From positions 1 through 52,255 of IMG/VR virus record IMGVR_UViG_3300025154_000016: DNA of 52,255 bases. One strand, given 5' to 3'. This DNA is from a virus. The notes below the pieces were generated by a model. The model did no database searches and had not been told where the DNA came from. It saw nothing but the letters and a program-made list of their open reading frames with translations. This document shows positions 7,564 to 15,620 of this stretch, in pieces. The translations under genes and the position numbers were made by a program. The stretch's first letter is position 1; each line of letters opens with the position of its first letter.

Positions 7564-8424
7564 TTAGGTAAACTCGATATGATCAACCGTGCAAGAATAT
7601 TTGTAAAAAGCATTTTTATTATATTTAATTTCAGAAGTGAGAATAAAACAATAGACTTTATCAATATTCTTATTGTTCTTCTTATTATATTCGGCTAACA
7701 GTTGATCGGTAAGTCCAATATTTTTTAGAATTTCTGTTGAATCACAATAACTTTTAACTTGATTAAATTCAAATTCATTATTGGCATTAATTGGAATAGG
7801 ATTATCTTCAGCATCATTTTTATAAACAATTTGTGTGTTTTTCCAAGTATTTTGATAATAAATAAAAGAACCTTTTGTTTTCTTATCATTATATTCAACA
7901 CCACCTAATTTTAATGAAGGTGTATTGTCTTCTTTTATTACATCACGAGTTTGTCGTTTCATGATGGTTTTACCTTCTTTATCTTTAAGTTCATTACCTT
8001 TTTCATCTTTTTTAGGTTCGGTAGTTTCATACCATTCTTTTTCATTTTCCATCATCACAAACCCATAATACAATTTTCTTCCAAGAAATGGATTAGGAAA
8101 CATTTGTTTAATCGAAAGGGTTTTTCCGGTAGGTGTATAATCGCGCCATTTGGCGATTTGGGGATGTTGGATATTCATAAAAACCGTATCGAGATCCACA
8201 TACCCTTGGGTTTTTAAGACTTGTTTGACTCCTAAATCTTTCATAATAATCTGTAAGGAACGTTCAAAGACATTAAACGGGATTACTTTGCCTTCGGCGT
8301 TCTTTTCACCTAATTGTAACACGGGAAATTTGAAGTCCCGAAAAGCGGTTTTGGTTGATTCGGCAGCAGCCAAATCAGGATCATTGTCGGTCCAGAGTTC
8401 CGACGGTTTTAAAAAGTTCACCAT
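7564..8424 (-). CDS. Replication-module protein V, 286 aa, unknown fold
   Basis: No clear family. The protein is Lys-rich with many aromatic residues and a Lys/Glu-rich insertion around residues 135-165; a role as single-stranded DNA-binding protein would suit its place next to the annealing protein, but no OB-fold signature can be proved by eye. Residues 8-23 (SELWTDNDPDLAAAES) closely match the N-terminus of the SF3 helicase at 12827-14296, which suggests a shared docking peptide. A perfect palindrome (8483-8497) lies 59 nt upstream of the ATG in a 107-nt gap, so this gene starts a transcription unit. Confidence 0.7.
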   Translation of the reverse strand: MVNFLKPSELWTDNDPDLAAAESTKTAFRDFKFPVLQLGEKNAEGKVIPFNVFERSLQIIMKDLGVKQVLKTQGYVDLDTVFMNIQHPQIAKWRDYTPTGKTLSIKQMFPNPFLGRKLYYGFVMMENEKEWYETTEPKKDEKGNELKDKEGKTIMKRQTRDVIKEDNTPSLKLGGVEYNDKKTKGSFIYYQNTWKNTQIVYKNDAEDNPIPINANNEFEFNQVKSYCDSTEILKNIGLTDQLLAEYNKKNNKNIDKVYCFILTSEIKYNKNAFYKYSCTVDHIEFT

Positions 8425-8531
8425 AGTAAAATCTCCTATAAGGATTATATATCAATTAGAATTGTCAATAATAAAGTTCTATCTTATATTTTATAAGGGC
8501 CTTAAAATTTAAAGAAAAAAAGGATACCAAT
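8425..8531 (-). promoter_or_regulatory. Promoter region with CTTATATTTTATAAG palindrome
   Basis: The 107-nt gap holds the perfect 15-bp palindrome at 8483-8497 and a TATA-like stretch (ATATATAATCC read leftward) near 8445. The same 15-mer occurs at 12253-12267 and 50568-50582, each upstream of a leftward gene. Confidence 0.5.
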
Positions 8532-9053
8532 TTAATTATTTTTAGAAGTATGAAACAACGGACATGCCATCGTCTCTTTTAACGGTTGGATTAAGGAACA
8601 ATGCTGATTAATCCGTGGTCGCACACATTCGGGATGTAGTGTTGAGGTAATGGTTTGAACTTCACAATCAATCACTTCTTCATGCGAAAATATACAGCGA
8701 TTAAAGAATAATTTGGCTTGCTCATACGACTCACAACAAATCTTTAAGAGATAATTCCAATGACCCGTTAATCGATAAACTTGTTGAATAAAGGGACAGA
8801 TATGCGTATTAAATAACGAATCACCTCTGGTTTTCAGAAAGATCATCAAATAGACTTGGGATTGAAGTTTGTTCGAATTAAACCCTTTTTGAACAACAAG
8901 TAATTGGTTTTTGAGTAGATAATCAATGCGAGCAAAAATTGCGGGTTGGGATAATTTCATGATTTGTGCAAGTTGGGTATTGTTTAACATTGGATTATCG
9001 GCTAACAATTGGATAATCTGTTCGTTTTTCTGATCATAGTCAATCGATTTCAT
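8532..9053 (-). CDS. Lrp/AsnC-like transcription regulator
   Basis: 173 aa. Residues about 8-55 form a winged helix-turn-helix with Lrp/AsnC spacing (NEQIIQLLADNP, then TQLAQIMKLSQPAIFARIDYLLKNQLL). The C-terminal part has the length of a ligand-sensing domain but unusually many Cys and His, so it may bind metal. Lrp-type proteins are common in archaea and act as repressors or activators. The start at 9053 is preceded by GGAGG; a longer reading would start inside that SD. It could bind the palindromes found at operon boundaries, though this is only inference. Confidence 0.75.
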   Translation of the reverse strand: MKSIDYDQKNEQIIQLLADNPMLNNTQLAQIMKLSQPAIFARIDYLLKNQLLVVQKGFNSNKLQSQVYLMIFLKTRGDSLFNTHICPFIQQVYRLTGHWNYLLKICCESYEQAKLFFNRCIFSHEEVIDCEVQTITSTLHPECVRPRINQHCSLIQPLKETMACPLFHTSKNN

Positions 9054-9055
9054 AT

Positions 9056-9361
9056 TTAATCCTCCTTTTCTAACCATTTTTGTAAAAGTTCTTTTTGTTT
9101 TTCAATTGGAATCTCAACATTGACTTGAATTATATTACTTAATAAATCAATATATCGACGAAAAGATTCTACAATCGATTCGGCGGGATAATATGTCATA
9201 TTTCCGTAACATCCCGCAACGTGCGTCAATTCATGGCATATAGAAGTATATTGAAAATTAATTAAGAAATTTTGACATGCACTTATAATTTCGTGTTCAT
9301 TTTCTTTTTCAATTTTATTAATATAATCAAATAAAAAATGAAACGGGGTTAAATGTAACAT
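9056..9361 (-). CDS. HExxH-containing mini-protein, 101 aa
   Basis: The sequence contains HELTH at about residues 44-48, the HExxH signature of zinc metallopeptidases, in a helical context and followed by GCYGN and a Glu (PAESIVESF) that could serve as third ligand. At 101 aa it is far shorter than usual metallopeptidases. It may be a minimal protease, a metal-binding protein, or a chance match. It lies between PCNA and the Lrp-like regulator with three-base gaps. Confidence 0.6.
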   Translation of the reverse strand: MLHLTPFHFLFDYINKIEKENEHEIISACQNFLINFQYTSICHELTHVAGCYGNMTYYPAESIVESFRRYIDLLSNIIQVNVEIPIEKQKELLQKWLEKED

Positions 9362-9363
9362 AT

Positions 9364-10185
9364 TTAATCCTCCTCATACATCGAATCCAAATCTTCTTCG
9401 ACCCGTGGCGCTAAAAAGTATTGGATATACGATCCATTATCGATTTCCCCTTTCTGGATTTGATTATCGATTAAGAATTTCAAATGAATCGGACTTTCAG
9501 ATTTTAAGCGAATTGAGACTTGATCACAAATCGGACTAATCTTTAAGATATTCTTGAGGAATTGGATTGCGAACGCCCCTTCGGTATTTTCTTCAAATTT
9601 CGAGAGAATTAACTCTTCGGGTTCCACTTCATAACTCATATCGCCCATTGTGCCTTCTGCCCAAAGTCGTAATTGTTTCTCATTGGAATGAATATTCAAG
9701 ACATCAGAGAAAATCTCGGCGTCTTTAATCGCTTCGTCTAAAAGAGAGAGTTTAAAGGTGGCTGTATTCAAATAGGGAATTTCATCTAATTGTTCTAAAT
9801 CGATATTTTCTATTTCTAAATCGATTAATGCCATACTAAATTTCCGGGCTTTCTTTGATCCTTCAACTTGCATTTCAATACCTAATTTTTTATCTTTGGG
9901 GTCATGAATCAAACAGATTTCATCTTTCGGACTCCCTCGTTTAATGATTTTCACGAGATCATTGAGATTCAACCCTAATTGATACTCGTCATCGGTATCA
10001 AAGATGAGAAAATCTTCTTTTTTCAGATGACAATCAAGTAAACAAATATGGGAGCCATCCATGCCCGTAATTTGGAGTTCTTCTTTAGATATCATTAACC
10101 GTGTTTCGGTTAAGATGCCTTCGACTGCTTCGAATAAACCCTTCACAAATTTGGGATTGCTAAATTTTAGTTTAAAACCTTTCAT
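9364..10185 (-). CDS. pcn: PCNA sliding clamp
   Basis: 273 aa, slightly longer than typical archaeal PCNA (about 245-250 aa). The two-domain clamp pattern is clear: an N-terminal domain starting MKGFKLKFSN with a GMDGSH motif near residue 40, an interdomain connecting region, and a C-terminal domain ending in the hallmark YFLAPRV before an acidic tail (EEDLDSMYEED). Clamps encircle DNA and tether polymerase, ligase and FEN1. A viral copy with no viral polymerase suggests that it recruits host enzymes. The tail after LAPR is longer than usual. Strong evidence for an archaeal host. Confidence 0.92.
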   Translation of the reverse strand: MKGFKLKFSNPKFVKGLFEAVEGILTETRLMISKEELQITGMDGSHICLLDCHLKKEDFLIFDTDDEYQLGLNLNDLVKIIKRGSPKDEICLIHDPKDKKLGIEMQVEGSKKARKFSMALIDLEIENIDLEQLDEIPYLNTATFKLSLLDEAIKDAEIFSDVLNIHSNEKQLRLWAEGTMGDMSYEVEPEELILSKFEENTEGAFAIQFLKNILKISPICDQVSIRLKSESPIHLKFLIDNQIQKGEIDNGSYIQYFLAPRVEEDLDSMYEED

Positions 10186-10361
10186 TGTTTAGACTCCTTT
10201 ATGGATTCTTTTAATTCATTCATTTCTTCTTGTAAATCTTCACATTTGGCGGCTAATGCTTTAATATATGTAACTAATTCAACCGTCGATAAGTGGGTTT
10301 TATTAGTATTTTTAATAATTAATACTAATCATGTATAATCAATTAATTGATCTGTGTGCAT
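10182..10361 (-). pseudogene. Small ORF interrupted by in-frame UGA
   Basis: A good SD (AGGAGATC) and ATG at 10361 begin an ORF of ten codons, then UGA (10329-10331), then 48 further open codons with a helical, charged product ending in a TGA that overlaps the PCNA start. Directly after the UGA is a hairpin with 9-bp arms ATTAGTATT/AATACTAAT. The coding-like continuation and coupled stop suggest a gene broken by one base (TGG to TGA) or by the hairpin, or a recoded UGA. No start codon exists downstream to rescue the rest. Confidence 0.5.
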
Positions 10362-10433
10362 AAACTGATCTCCTGATCGATCTCTATTTAGAATCAAAAT
10401 ATATAAAAAAACGGGTTATGAATTATAAGGACT
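10362..10433 (-). promoter_or_regulatory. Probable leftward promoter region upstream of the PCNA unit
   Basis: This gap holds TATA-like sequence (ATATATAAAAAA near 10400) and, at 10415-10429, an imperfect member of the CTTATAwwwTATAAG palindrome family, 54 nt upstream of the ATG at 10361. Confidence 0.45.
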
Positions 10434-11444
10434 TTATTCTTTATTTTTAAGTAAAAATTGGGGATCAACCGCTTTAAAACTGAGTCGTCCATCACAAGCC
10501 GAATCTGTTAATGTGCCATCTATGGCTCTTACGACAATTCCTTCTCGTAATACTGAAATATTTGAATTAACGACACTAAATCCATGTGCATATTCTAATA
10601 TCTCATCAACTGTTTGATCTAAATAATATTGATCATTTATAATTGGAACCATAGGTAATTCTAATTGATTACAAATCGATTTCATTGCGTCTAATGAAAG
10701 ATAGCGATGATTAGGAATATCATAGAGACTAAAGAAATGCATTTGATAATCAGTGAGTTTATATTTATTACCGCCAATTTTAGGACCAATACATTCGCCT
10801 TGAAGGGCTAACCCTTCTAATAATCGGTCTTCTAAATGATATTTCCAAGCCATTTTCCATTGAAAGGAATCTTCATTACAAACTAACTCTTGATTGCGAC
10901 TACAGACACCAAAAACACCTTGATATTTATAAAATGTTAAGGAAGTTCCATCGACTTTTTCTGTCACGTAAAAGGGTTCATCTTTCCATCGTTGTAAGAA
11001 AGTTGGAATTGTTTGAATTCGTACTTCATCTGTTTTTGGAATAAACGAAGGAAAAGATCCTTTTGCATTCGGATTGGATACCACATCAATAATGGGTTCC
11101 CATTTAGTGACACCTAATAATTCTGTTACATCTAACCCATTAACTAAATTGACATTAGATAATTCAGGAAATTTAGGATAAATCGGTAAGGCTAATCCTT
11201 GACTAATTTGACCTTTCATTTTGACGGTTCGTAAATGATGGCGATCTTCGGCTTTCGCATTTTCATTAATCCAACTTAATGGAATAACAGAATCGATTTC
11301 AATATAGAGACATAAATCTCCTTTTTTAAATTCTCCTTTTCGAGCGACTAAATCCCAACCTAATACTTTAAGTCGTTCGATTTTATCGGCATCTTGAATA
11401 GGTTGAACATCCAAGACTTCTTGAATACTGGCTAATTTTCGCAT
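10434..11444 (-). CDS. RNA ligase, DRB0094 family
   Basis: 336 aa. The N-terminal about 110 residues match the OB-like domain of DRB0094-type RNA ligases (ASIQEVLDVQPI, GWDLVARKGEFKKGDLCLYIEIDSVIP). The nucleotidyltransferase core follows: motif I EKVDGTS with Lys163 as the adenylated residue, motif III-like LQGECIG at about 213-219, motif IV REGIVVRA at 300-307 and motif V SFKAV at 322-326. Such ATP-dependent enzymes seal nicked RNA, often repairing host-damaged tRNA during infection. All key residues are present. It is separated from its neighbours by short gaps. Confidence 0.9.
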   Translation of the reverse strand: MRKLASIQEVLDVQPIQDADKIERLKVLGWDLVARKGEFKKGDLCLYIEIDSVIPLSWINENAKAEDRHHLRTVKMKGQISQGLALPIYPKFPELSNVNLVNGLDVTELLGVTKWEPIIDVVSNPNAKGSFPSFIPKTDEVRIQTIPTFLQRWKDEPFYVTEKVDGTSLTFYKYQGVFGVCSRNQELVCNEDSFQWKMAWKYHLEDRLLEGLALQGECIGPKIGGNKYKLTDYQMHFFSLYDIPNHRYLSLDAMKSICNQLELPMVPIINDQYYLDQTVDEILEYAHGFSVVNSNISVLREGIVVRAIDGTLTDSACDGRLSFKAVDPQFLLKNKE

Positions 11445-11478
11445 AGTAGTTCACTTTATTTATTTTTTACTAAAAAAA

Positions 11479-11769
11479 TTATTTAATTTCTAAAATCGGG
11501 AATTGGCACATTTTACAATTGCGGGTTTTTCCGCGTTGTGTGGTATCTTTGATGAGATTCGGTTGCCCGCATTTTTGACAGCGTAAAACTAAAAACTCGA
11601 AATTGGGCTTTTCAAAGACCTTGAGCTGCGGTAAACTTTTTAGGGAATGTAACAAATGGTGATGAATGGGAGTTATAGAAGAGATTTCTGAGCGAGCAAT
11701 CAATTGATTTAACAATCCTTGAATCTCTAATGGATTACACTCTAACGGGATTTCCAGATTGACGATCAT
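11479..11769 (-). CDS. Protein with C-terminal zinc ribbon, 96 aa
   Basis: The last 35 residues hold CQKCG and CKMC separated by 17 residues, in a pattern like the archaeal DUF1922 zinc ribbon (short beta strands, FLVLRC start). The N-terminal 60 residues appear helical. Possible nucleic-acid binding. Starts by overlapping the end of the upstream gene. Confidence 0.7.
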   Translation of the reverse strand: MIVNLEIPLECNPLEIQGLLNQLIARSEISSITPIHHHLLHSLKSLPQLKVFEKPNFEFLVLRCQKCGQPNLIKDTTQRGKTRNCKMCQFPILEIK

Positions 11770-12065
11770 TTAACTTTCCATCCTTTTTCCTTTAATTTCG
11801 CTTCGATTTCAATTAATTTGGCATTCCACAACGCTAATTCTTGTTGTTGCTCCGTAAATTGTAGGCAAGTCTTCGGGAATGCTTTGAGTTCTTGATAGAC
11901 CGCTAAACTGCGGGTCACTTCTTGGACTTCTTTGAGATAATCGGCTTTGGAGCAACAATATTGTCCTAAACAGACCAGATTATCGATTTGATTATTACAA
12001 TCGGCATTTGCAATCTGGATGAGAATATTGTCGCAGTGTTTCAGTTCAAATTGATACGAAGTCAT
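11766..12065 (-). CDS. Hypothetical helical protein, 99 aa
   Basis: Mostly helical, with five Cys in the first half (including YCCS) and a Lys/Glu-rich C-terminal helix. No recognised family. Overlaps the zinc-ribbon gene by four bases. Confidence 0.65.
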   Translation of the reverse strand: MTSYQFELKHCDNILIQIANADCNNQIDNLVCLGQYCCSKADYLKEVQEVTRSLAVYQELKAFPKTCLQFTEQQQELALWNAKLIEIEAKLKEKGWKVK

Positions 12066-12066
12066 C

Positions 12067-12216
12067 TTATTTACACCTACAAATCCGTTTTTTACTGCCC
12101 GTATGTTTCCAGAACCAATCGTCTCCCCGTTGTTGTTCGTCAGGGGTTTTTTCGTGATAAAATTTTGGATCGAGGGTCAGATCCACATCGTCAATAATGG
12201 GTGTTTTTTCACTCAT
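12067..12216 (-). CDS. Small hypothetical protein, 49 aa
   Basis: A 49-codon ORF between the palindrome at 12253-12267 and the next gene. Acidic in the first half, basic and Trp-containing at the end (WFWKH, KKRICRCK). The palindrome lies 37 nt upstream of the ATG, consistent with a short leader. Confidence 0.6.
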   Translation of the reverse strand: MSEKTPIIDDVDLTLDPKFYHEKTPDEQQRGDDWFWKHTGSKKRICRCK

Positions 12217-12260
12217 AGATGATTATTAGAATACGAATAAAAAAAGAGTGATCTTATATT
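12217..12260 (-). promoter_or_regulatory. Promoter with CTTATATTTTATAAG palindrome
   Basis: The exact 15-bp palindrome occupies 12253-12267 and overlaps the stop codon of the upstream gene. It is identical to the copies at 8483 and 50568. Its distance to the next leftward ATG fits a TATA-containing promoter with a short leader. Confidence 0.5.
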
Positions 12261-12824
12261 TTATAAGTAGATCGGGAATTGGTTCGAAAGTAAAATTGGA
12301 AAATCCCAGTGTCCGAATTTAATGATTAGATTCCATAAATAATCTAAATTATATGGATTACGAAAATAGAGTTTATCCAAAACTTCATTACGCAAAAAAT
12401 CTTTAACAAGCTCGGGAGGAACCCATCCTTTTTTAAAGACAAATCGTTTATTCCGTAAAGATGTTAATTCTTCTTCTTCGTAATTGATTTTAGGACTTTT
12501 AACAATTCCCGAATAAGATATAGTTGTCCAACCCGTCTCCTTATCTGTATTTCCTACTACAAATCCCAGACTGTGATCGGACGATGGATCAACCGCCATA
12601 AACCCTCTTGACGCAGATGAAGTTACTAATTGACCGGGATATGTAGGTGTCGATAATTTGATTTGAAAATTTTCTTTGGGAGTTACAAATAACGCAAAGT
12701 CAGTTGTAGACGAAACGGCTGCGGATTCAAGAAAGGGGTTTGTTATAATTTTTTCTTTAAATTCTTTAATGTAATTGGATTCTTTTTTAAATTCCCATTT
12801 CGACGACAAGCATGTATAAGTCAT
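12261..12824 (-). CDS. Hypothetical protein, 187 aa
   Basis: No family recognised. Mixed alpha/beta with an internal Ser/Thr-rich segment (SSTTD, TSSASRGF). It is directly downstream of the SF3 helicase (two bases apart), so a role in replication is likely, but the sequence gives no more. Confidence 0.7.
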   Translation of the reverse strand: MTYTCLSSKWEFKKESNYIKEFKEKIITNPFLESAAVSSTTDFALFVTPKENFQIKLSTPTYPGQLVTSSASRGFMAVDPSSDHSLGFVVGNTDKETGWTTISYSGIVKSPKINYEEEELTSLRNKRFVFKKGWVPPELVKDFLRNEVLDKLYFRNPYNLDYLWNLIIKFGHWDFPILLSNQFPIYL

Positions 12825-12826
12825 GA

Positions 12827-14296
12827 TTAATTCTCCGTTAAATCCGTAAATCCATCAAATAATAATTTCGAAATATCTTCGTCCGATGGGGGGGCTTCGG
12901 AAGTTTCTTTACCAAATTCTTTAACTTTGAGACAAATCCCTTGATAGATATAGGTTTTTTCCTGCCCAACTGTAATTGTTCGAACTCCATTTTGATGGAG
13001 ATATTGCCCGAAATATTTGACGGATAAAGGTTTCTCTTTCGAGACCGCCGATTCGCAATATTCACAATAGGCATCATATAACAAACTGGTGGGAATCGAT
13101 ACATCATCCCGTAATTCACACATATCCCGTAAGAACGAATAGACATTCGACGCATATTTCTGCCAAAAAGTTTTATTATAAGTTTCATCCAAATCTAATA
13201 ACCCCGTAAAATCCGAATAATTGGTAAACAAATAACAGATTAATTTTTCTCGTTCATATTCTAAAACATCTTGCTTCCGGGTTAAATCCTTATTATGAAT
13301 GTATGATTGATCGGAATACCAGCATTTCCATCGTCGACAAATTCCATCATCATAAGAATATAAGCGAGGAAGATAATTAGCCGTAACCCATAAATGATTC
13401 TTATTCTTCTTTTTGACGGGATGTCCAAATAACCGTCTTCCTGTAATATAAGATGTGGTGATTAAATGTTTTAAGCCTCCAATCACTTCCGATGCCCAAT
13501 ACGCCGACGATTCAATCTCATCACAATTCACAATCAAAGAATCTAAAATAATCCCATACATCACTTCCCGTTCGCGTTTGACAAACCCTAATGGATTATA
13601 ATCCACAAAATGATCTAATCCCACCATATTTTGAAGGATTTCCATTAATGTAGATTTCCCACAATTCGATCGACCTAATAATACAAACCCAATTTGATAG
13701 GTAATATTATTCGTTAAGGAATAACATATTGCCGTCAGAATCTCTTCTTGAATAACGGGATCATTCGGAAACATTTGAGCAACATGAAATAAGAATAAAA
13801 TTGGTTTCTCTTGCCAATCTGTGGTTTTTGGGATTTCATGAAAACAAAAATTAAACCCTTCTGTAAAATGATATGCTGAATTACAACCTGGTAAAAAACA
13901 CCGATGTTTGAGATCATAATATCCATTTTGAAACGGGACCAATTCAGTAGGAATATTGAGTTTTTCAATAGTGATCACATTCTTTTGTTTTAAGCGATTA
14001 TAAACTTCATTGCCATGTTTAATAAAAAATGTGTCGGGATACACTTTACTCCACCATTTTTCAACAATCGCGGTTACCTCTTCTTGGGTTTTGAGTTGAT
14101 AATAAGACCCATTAAAGAAATAGGTATCTCCATATAAAGTCGCCCATTTTTGCGTTCCAAAAATGGATGTTAACGCATCATTAATTTTAAACCCTAAGGA
14201 AACTTTCTGATTCCGAAGTGAACTATCACACGCTTGAAGAGCGGGATCATCATCAGCCCAAAATTCCGAAGCGGTTTGAAACGGACTTTCCACCAT
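12827..14296 (-). CDS. SF3 helicase, D5/P4-like (virus replicative helicase)
   Basis: 489 aa from the ATG at 14296, which has GGAG eight bases upstream; an in-frame GTG at 14305 adjoins the SD. The middle holds a D5_N-like segment (VPFQNGYYDL) and an SF3 ATPase: Walker A GRSNCGKST at about 208-216, Walker B-like LIVNCDEI at 254-261, a sensor Asn in WVTANYLPR and an Arg finger in DGICRRW. The N-terminal region is too short for a usual AEP primase domain, so this may be helicase only. Residues 10-25 share the SExWxDxDPxL motif with protein V. It probably unwinds the origin near 14.6 kb. Confidence 0.85.
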   Translation of the reverse strand: MVESPFQTASEFWADDDPALQACDSSLRNQKVSLGFKINDALTSIFGTQKWATLYGDTYFFNGSYYQLKTQEEVTAIVEKWWSKVYPDTFFIKHGNEVYNRLKQKNVITIEKLNIPTELVPFQNGYYDLKHRCFLPGCNSAYHFTEGFNFCFHEIPKTTDWQEKPILFLFHVAQMFPNDPVIQEEILTAICYSLTNNITYQIGFVLLGRSNCGKSTLMEILQNMVGLDHFVDYNPLGFVKREREVMYGIILDSLIVNCDEIESSAYWASEVIGGLKHLITTSYITGRRLFGHPVKKKNKNHLWVTANYLPRLYSYDDGICRRWKCWYSDQSYIHNKDLTRKQDVLEYEREKLICYLFTNYSDFTGLLDLDETYNKTFWQKYASNVYSFLRDMCELRDDVSIPTSLLYDAYCEYCESAVSKEKPLSVKYFGQYLHQNGVRTITVGQEKTYIYQGICLKVKEFGKETSEAPPSDEDISKLLFDGFTDLTEN

Positions 14297-14301
14297 TTCA
14301 C

Positions 14302-14523
14302 TCACTCCGTCTTAATCACTTTCGATTGTAACCATTCATGGAATTTAAATCGAATAATACGGGAAATATTCATATTATGCTCTTGAGCGAGTTTTAAATC
14401 CGATTCGAATAATTCGACCATAAAGATTTTCTTTGGGGTTTTCGTCTCTAACAAGACTTCTTCAGAAGTCAAGACGGAAAGAAGGCGGGTTTGATATTTA
14501 GGATCAATACAAATTTCAGTCAT
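14302..14523 (-). CDS. Ribbon-helix-helix-like protein, 73 aa
   Basis: The C-terminal 40 residues fit a ribbon-helix-helix outline: a short strand (KKIFMVELF), helix (ESDLKLAQEH), turn (NMNIS) and second helix (RIIRFKFHEWLQ). RHH proteins bind operators as dimers. It is the first leftward gene beside the divergent intergenic region, the classic place for an autoregulatory repressor. The match is moderate. Confidence 0.6.
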   Translation of the reverse strand: MTEICIDPKYQTRLLSVLTSEEVLLETKTPKKIFMVELFESDLKLAQEHNMNISRIIRFKFHEWLQSKVIKTE

Positions 14524-14999
14524 ACTATTCTATTAGTCAAACCTATATTTAAATTCTAAGATTAAACCTTGACTTGACTTGATCCTAACCTTTGTTCTTA
14601 TGATCTTGATCTTGAGATTTTAGGGGATTCCTTCACCTTGAGACCCTTCGAAAAAAGGGTGGGGGAGTATTTAGGGTCTTGAAAATGATAATAAAATTAA
14701 AGAAAGAATTCCCGACACAAATCAAAAGCAAAATAAAAAATTAAAAAACAAAAATCCTTTTTTTGATTATTATTTTATAATGATAATAAAATAAATTCTT
14801 TTTCAAATTGTTTTTTCCGGATCTAAAATACTAAAAAAAACAATTTTTCAATAGTTAATTTAACAGGATCTATTCATAAAAATCTCATTCTCATAAATTT
14901 CTCATGAATTTATAATTTATAATGAGATAATTTAAATAGACTCTCTCTATAATATAAGTATACTCAAACAATTAAAATCAACGAAGGAGATTGTTTAAA
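14524..14999. other. Divergent intergenic region; candidate origin and promoter switch
   Basis: 476 bases without a gene separate the leftward replication arm from the rightward genes. It contains seven CTTGA copies between 14568 and 14682, three of them in tandem; AGACCCT (14641-14647), which can pair with AGGGTCT (14673-14679) or in part with AAGGGT (14655-14660); and long A/T tracts from about 14690 to 14800. TATA-like TATAATATAAGTATA near 14949 precedes the first rightward gene. Repeats plus AT-rich DNA beside a helicase gene fit a replication origin, unproven. Confidence 0.5.
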
Positions 15000-15263
15000 A
15001 TGACTGATTTAGATACATTATTTGATTCAATTAAAGAATTGAACGAGTTGAATCATTCAGAGAATATCAATGATCAACATTTATTATTAGATCGATTAAC
15101 AGATGAAAAACGCTATCGGCTCATCGCGGCGTTTTTTGAAGCGAAGGCGGATCTGGTTAAGAAATTTAACGAATTACAACACAAACAAAAACAACTTGCT
15201 CAAATCGATGACATGATGCATGAATTAGAGATCTTTCGAGTATTTAAAGACGAGCTTTTCTAA
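15000..15263 (+). CDS. Helical hypothetical protein, 87 aa
   Basis: Predicted almost wholly helical with a charged C-terminal coiled coil. The ATG at 15000 is preceded by AAGGAGA at nine bases; a TTG further upstream is inside the leader. First gene of the rightward arm, so it is probably expressed early from the divergent region. Confidence 0.7.
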   Translation: MTDLDTLFDSIKELNELNHSENINDQHLLLDRLTDEKRYRLIAAFFEAKADLVKKFNELQHKQKQLAQIDDMMHELEIFRVFKDELF

Positions 15264-15368
15264 GATAAGTTTTTTTTCTCAAATTCTTATAAATTATAAT
15301 CTCATGATTTCTAATCGCTTATAACTCTAAATCAATCAATTCATTACAACCAAATCTAAGATATATTT
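15264..15368 (+). promoter_or_regulatory. Intergenic region with palindrome
   Basis: A T-rich tract (15270-15279) follows the first gene and may terminate it. CTTATAAATTATAA at 15286-15299 belongs to the palindrome family and lies about 70 nt before the next ATG. Confidence 0.4.
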
Positions 15369-15605
15369 ATGATTCGAAAAACTTTGTATTTATTTCAGTC
15401 TAAATATTTTTTAAATGATTCTCGTCGAATTCAAGAAATCTGTTTAATTAAAAAAGGGACAAAAACATCTAAATTAATTATAAAAGAATCTGATCGATTT
15501 TTTGATGTTCTCTCTAATTGCTGTAAAAATCAATTAATTGAATTGATTGAAGAACAACAAACTGGGGATTGGAGATGGAATAAAAGAGAAGTTCGAATTA
15601 TATAA
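15369..15605 (+). CDS. Hypothetical protein, 78 aa
   Basis: Basic, mixed helical protein with no recognised domain. There is no strong SD, so it may be translated from a near-leaderless mRNA. Confidence 0.6.
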   Translation: MIRKTLYLFQSKYFLNDSRRIQEICLIKKGTKTSKLIIKESDRFFDVLSNCCKNQLIELIEEQQTGDWRWNKREVRII

Positions 15606-15620
15606 AAAAAGGTGAAATTT

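Noticed and set aside
10290-10335. Selenocysteine insertion element
   Set aside because: The hairpin after UGA is purely AT-rich and archaeal SECIS elements lie in untranslated regions; a broken gene is simpler.
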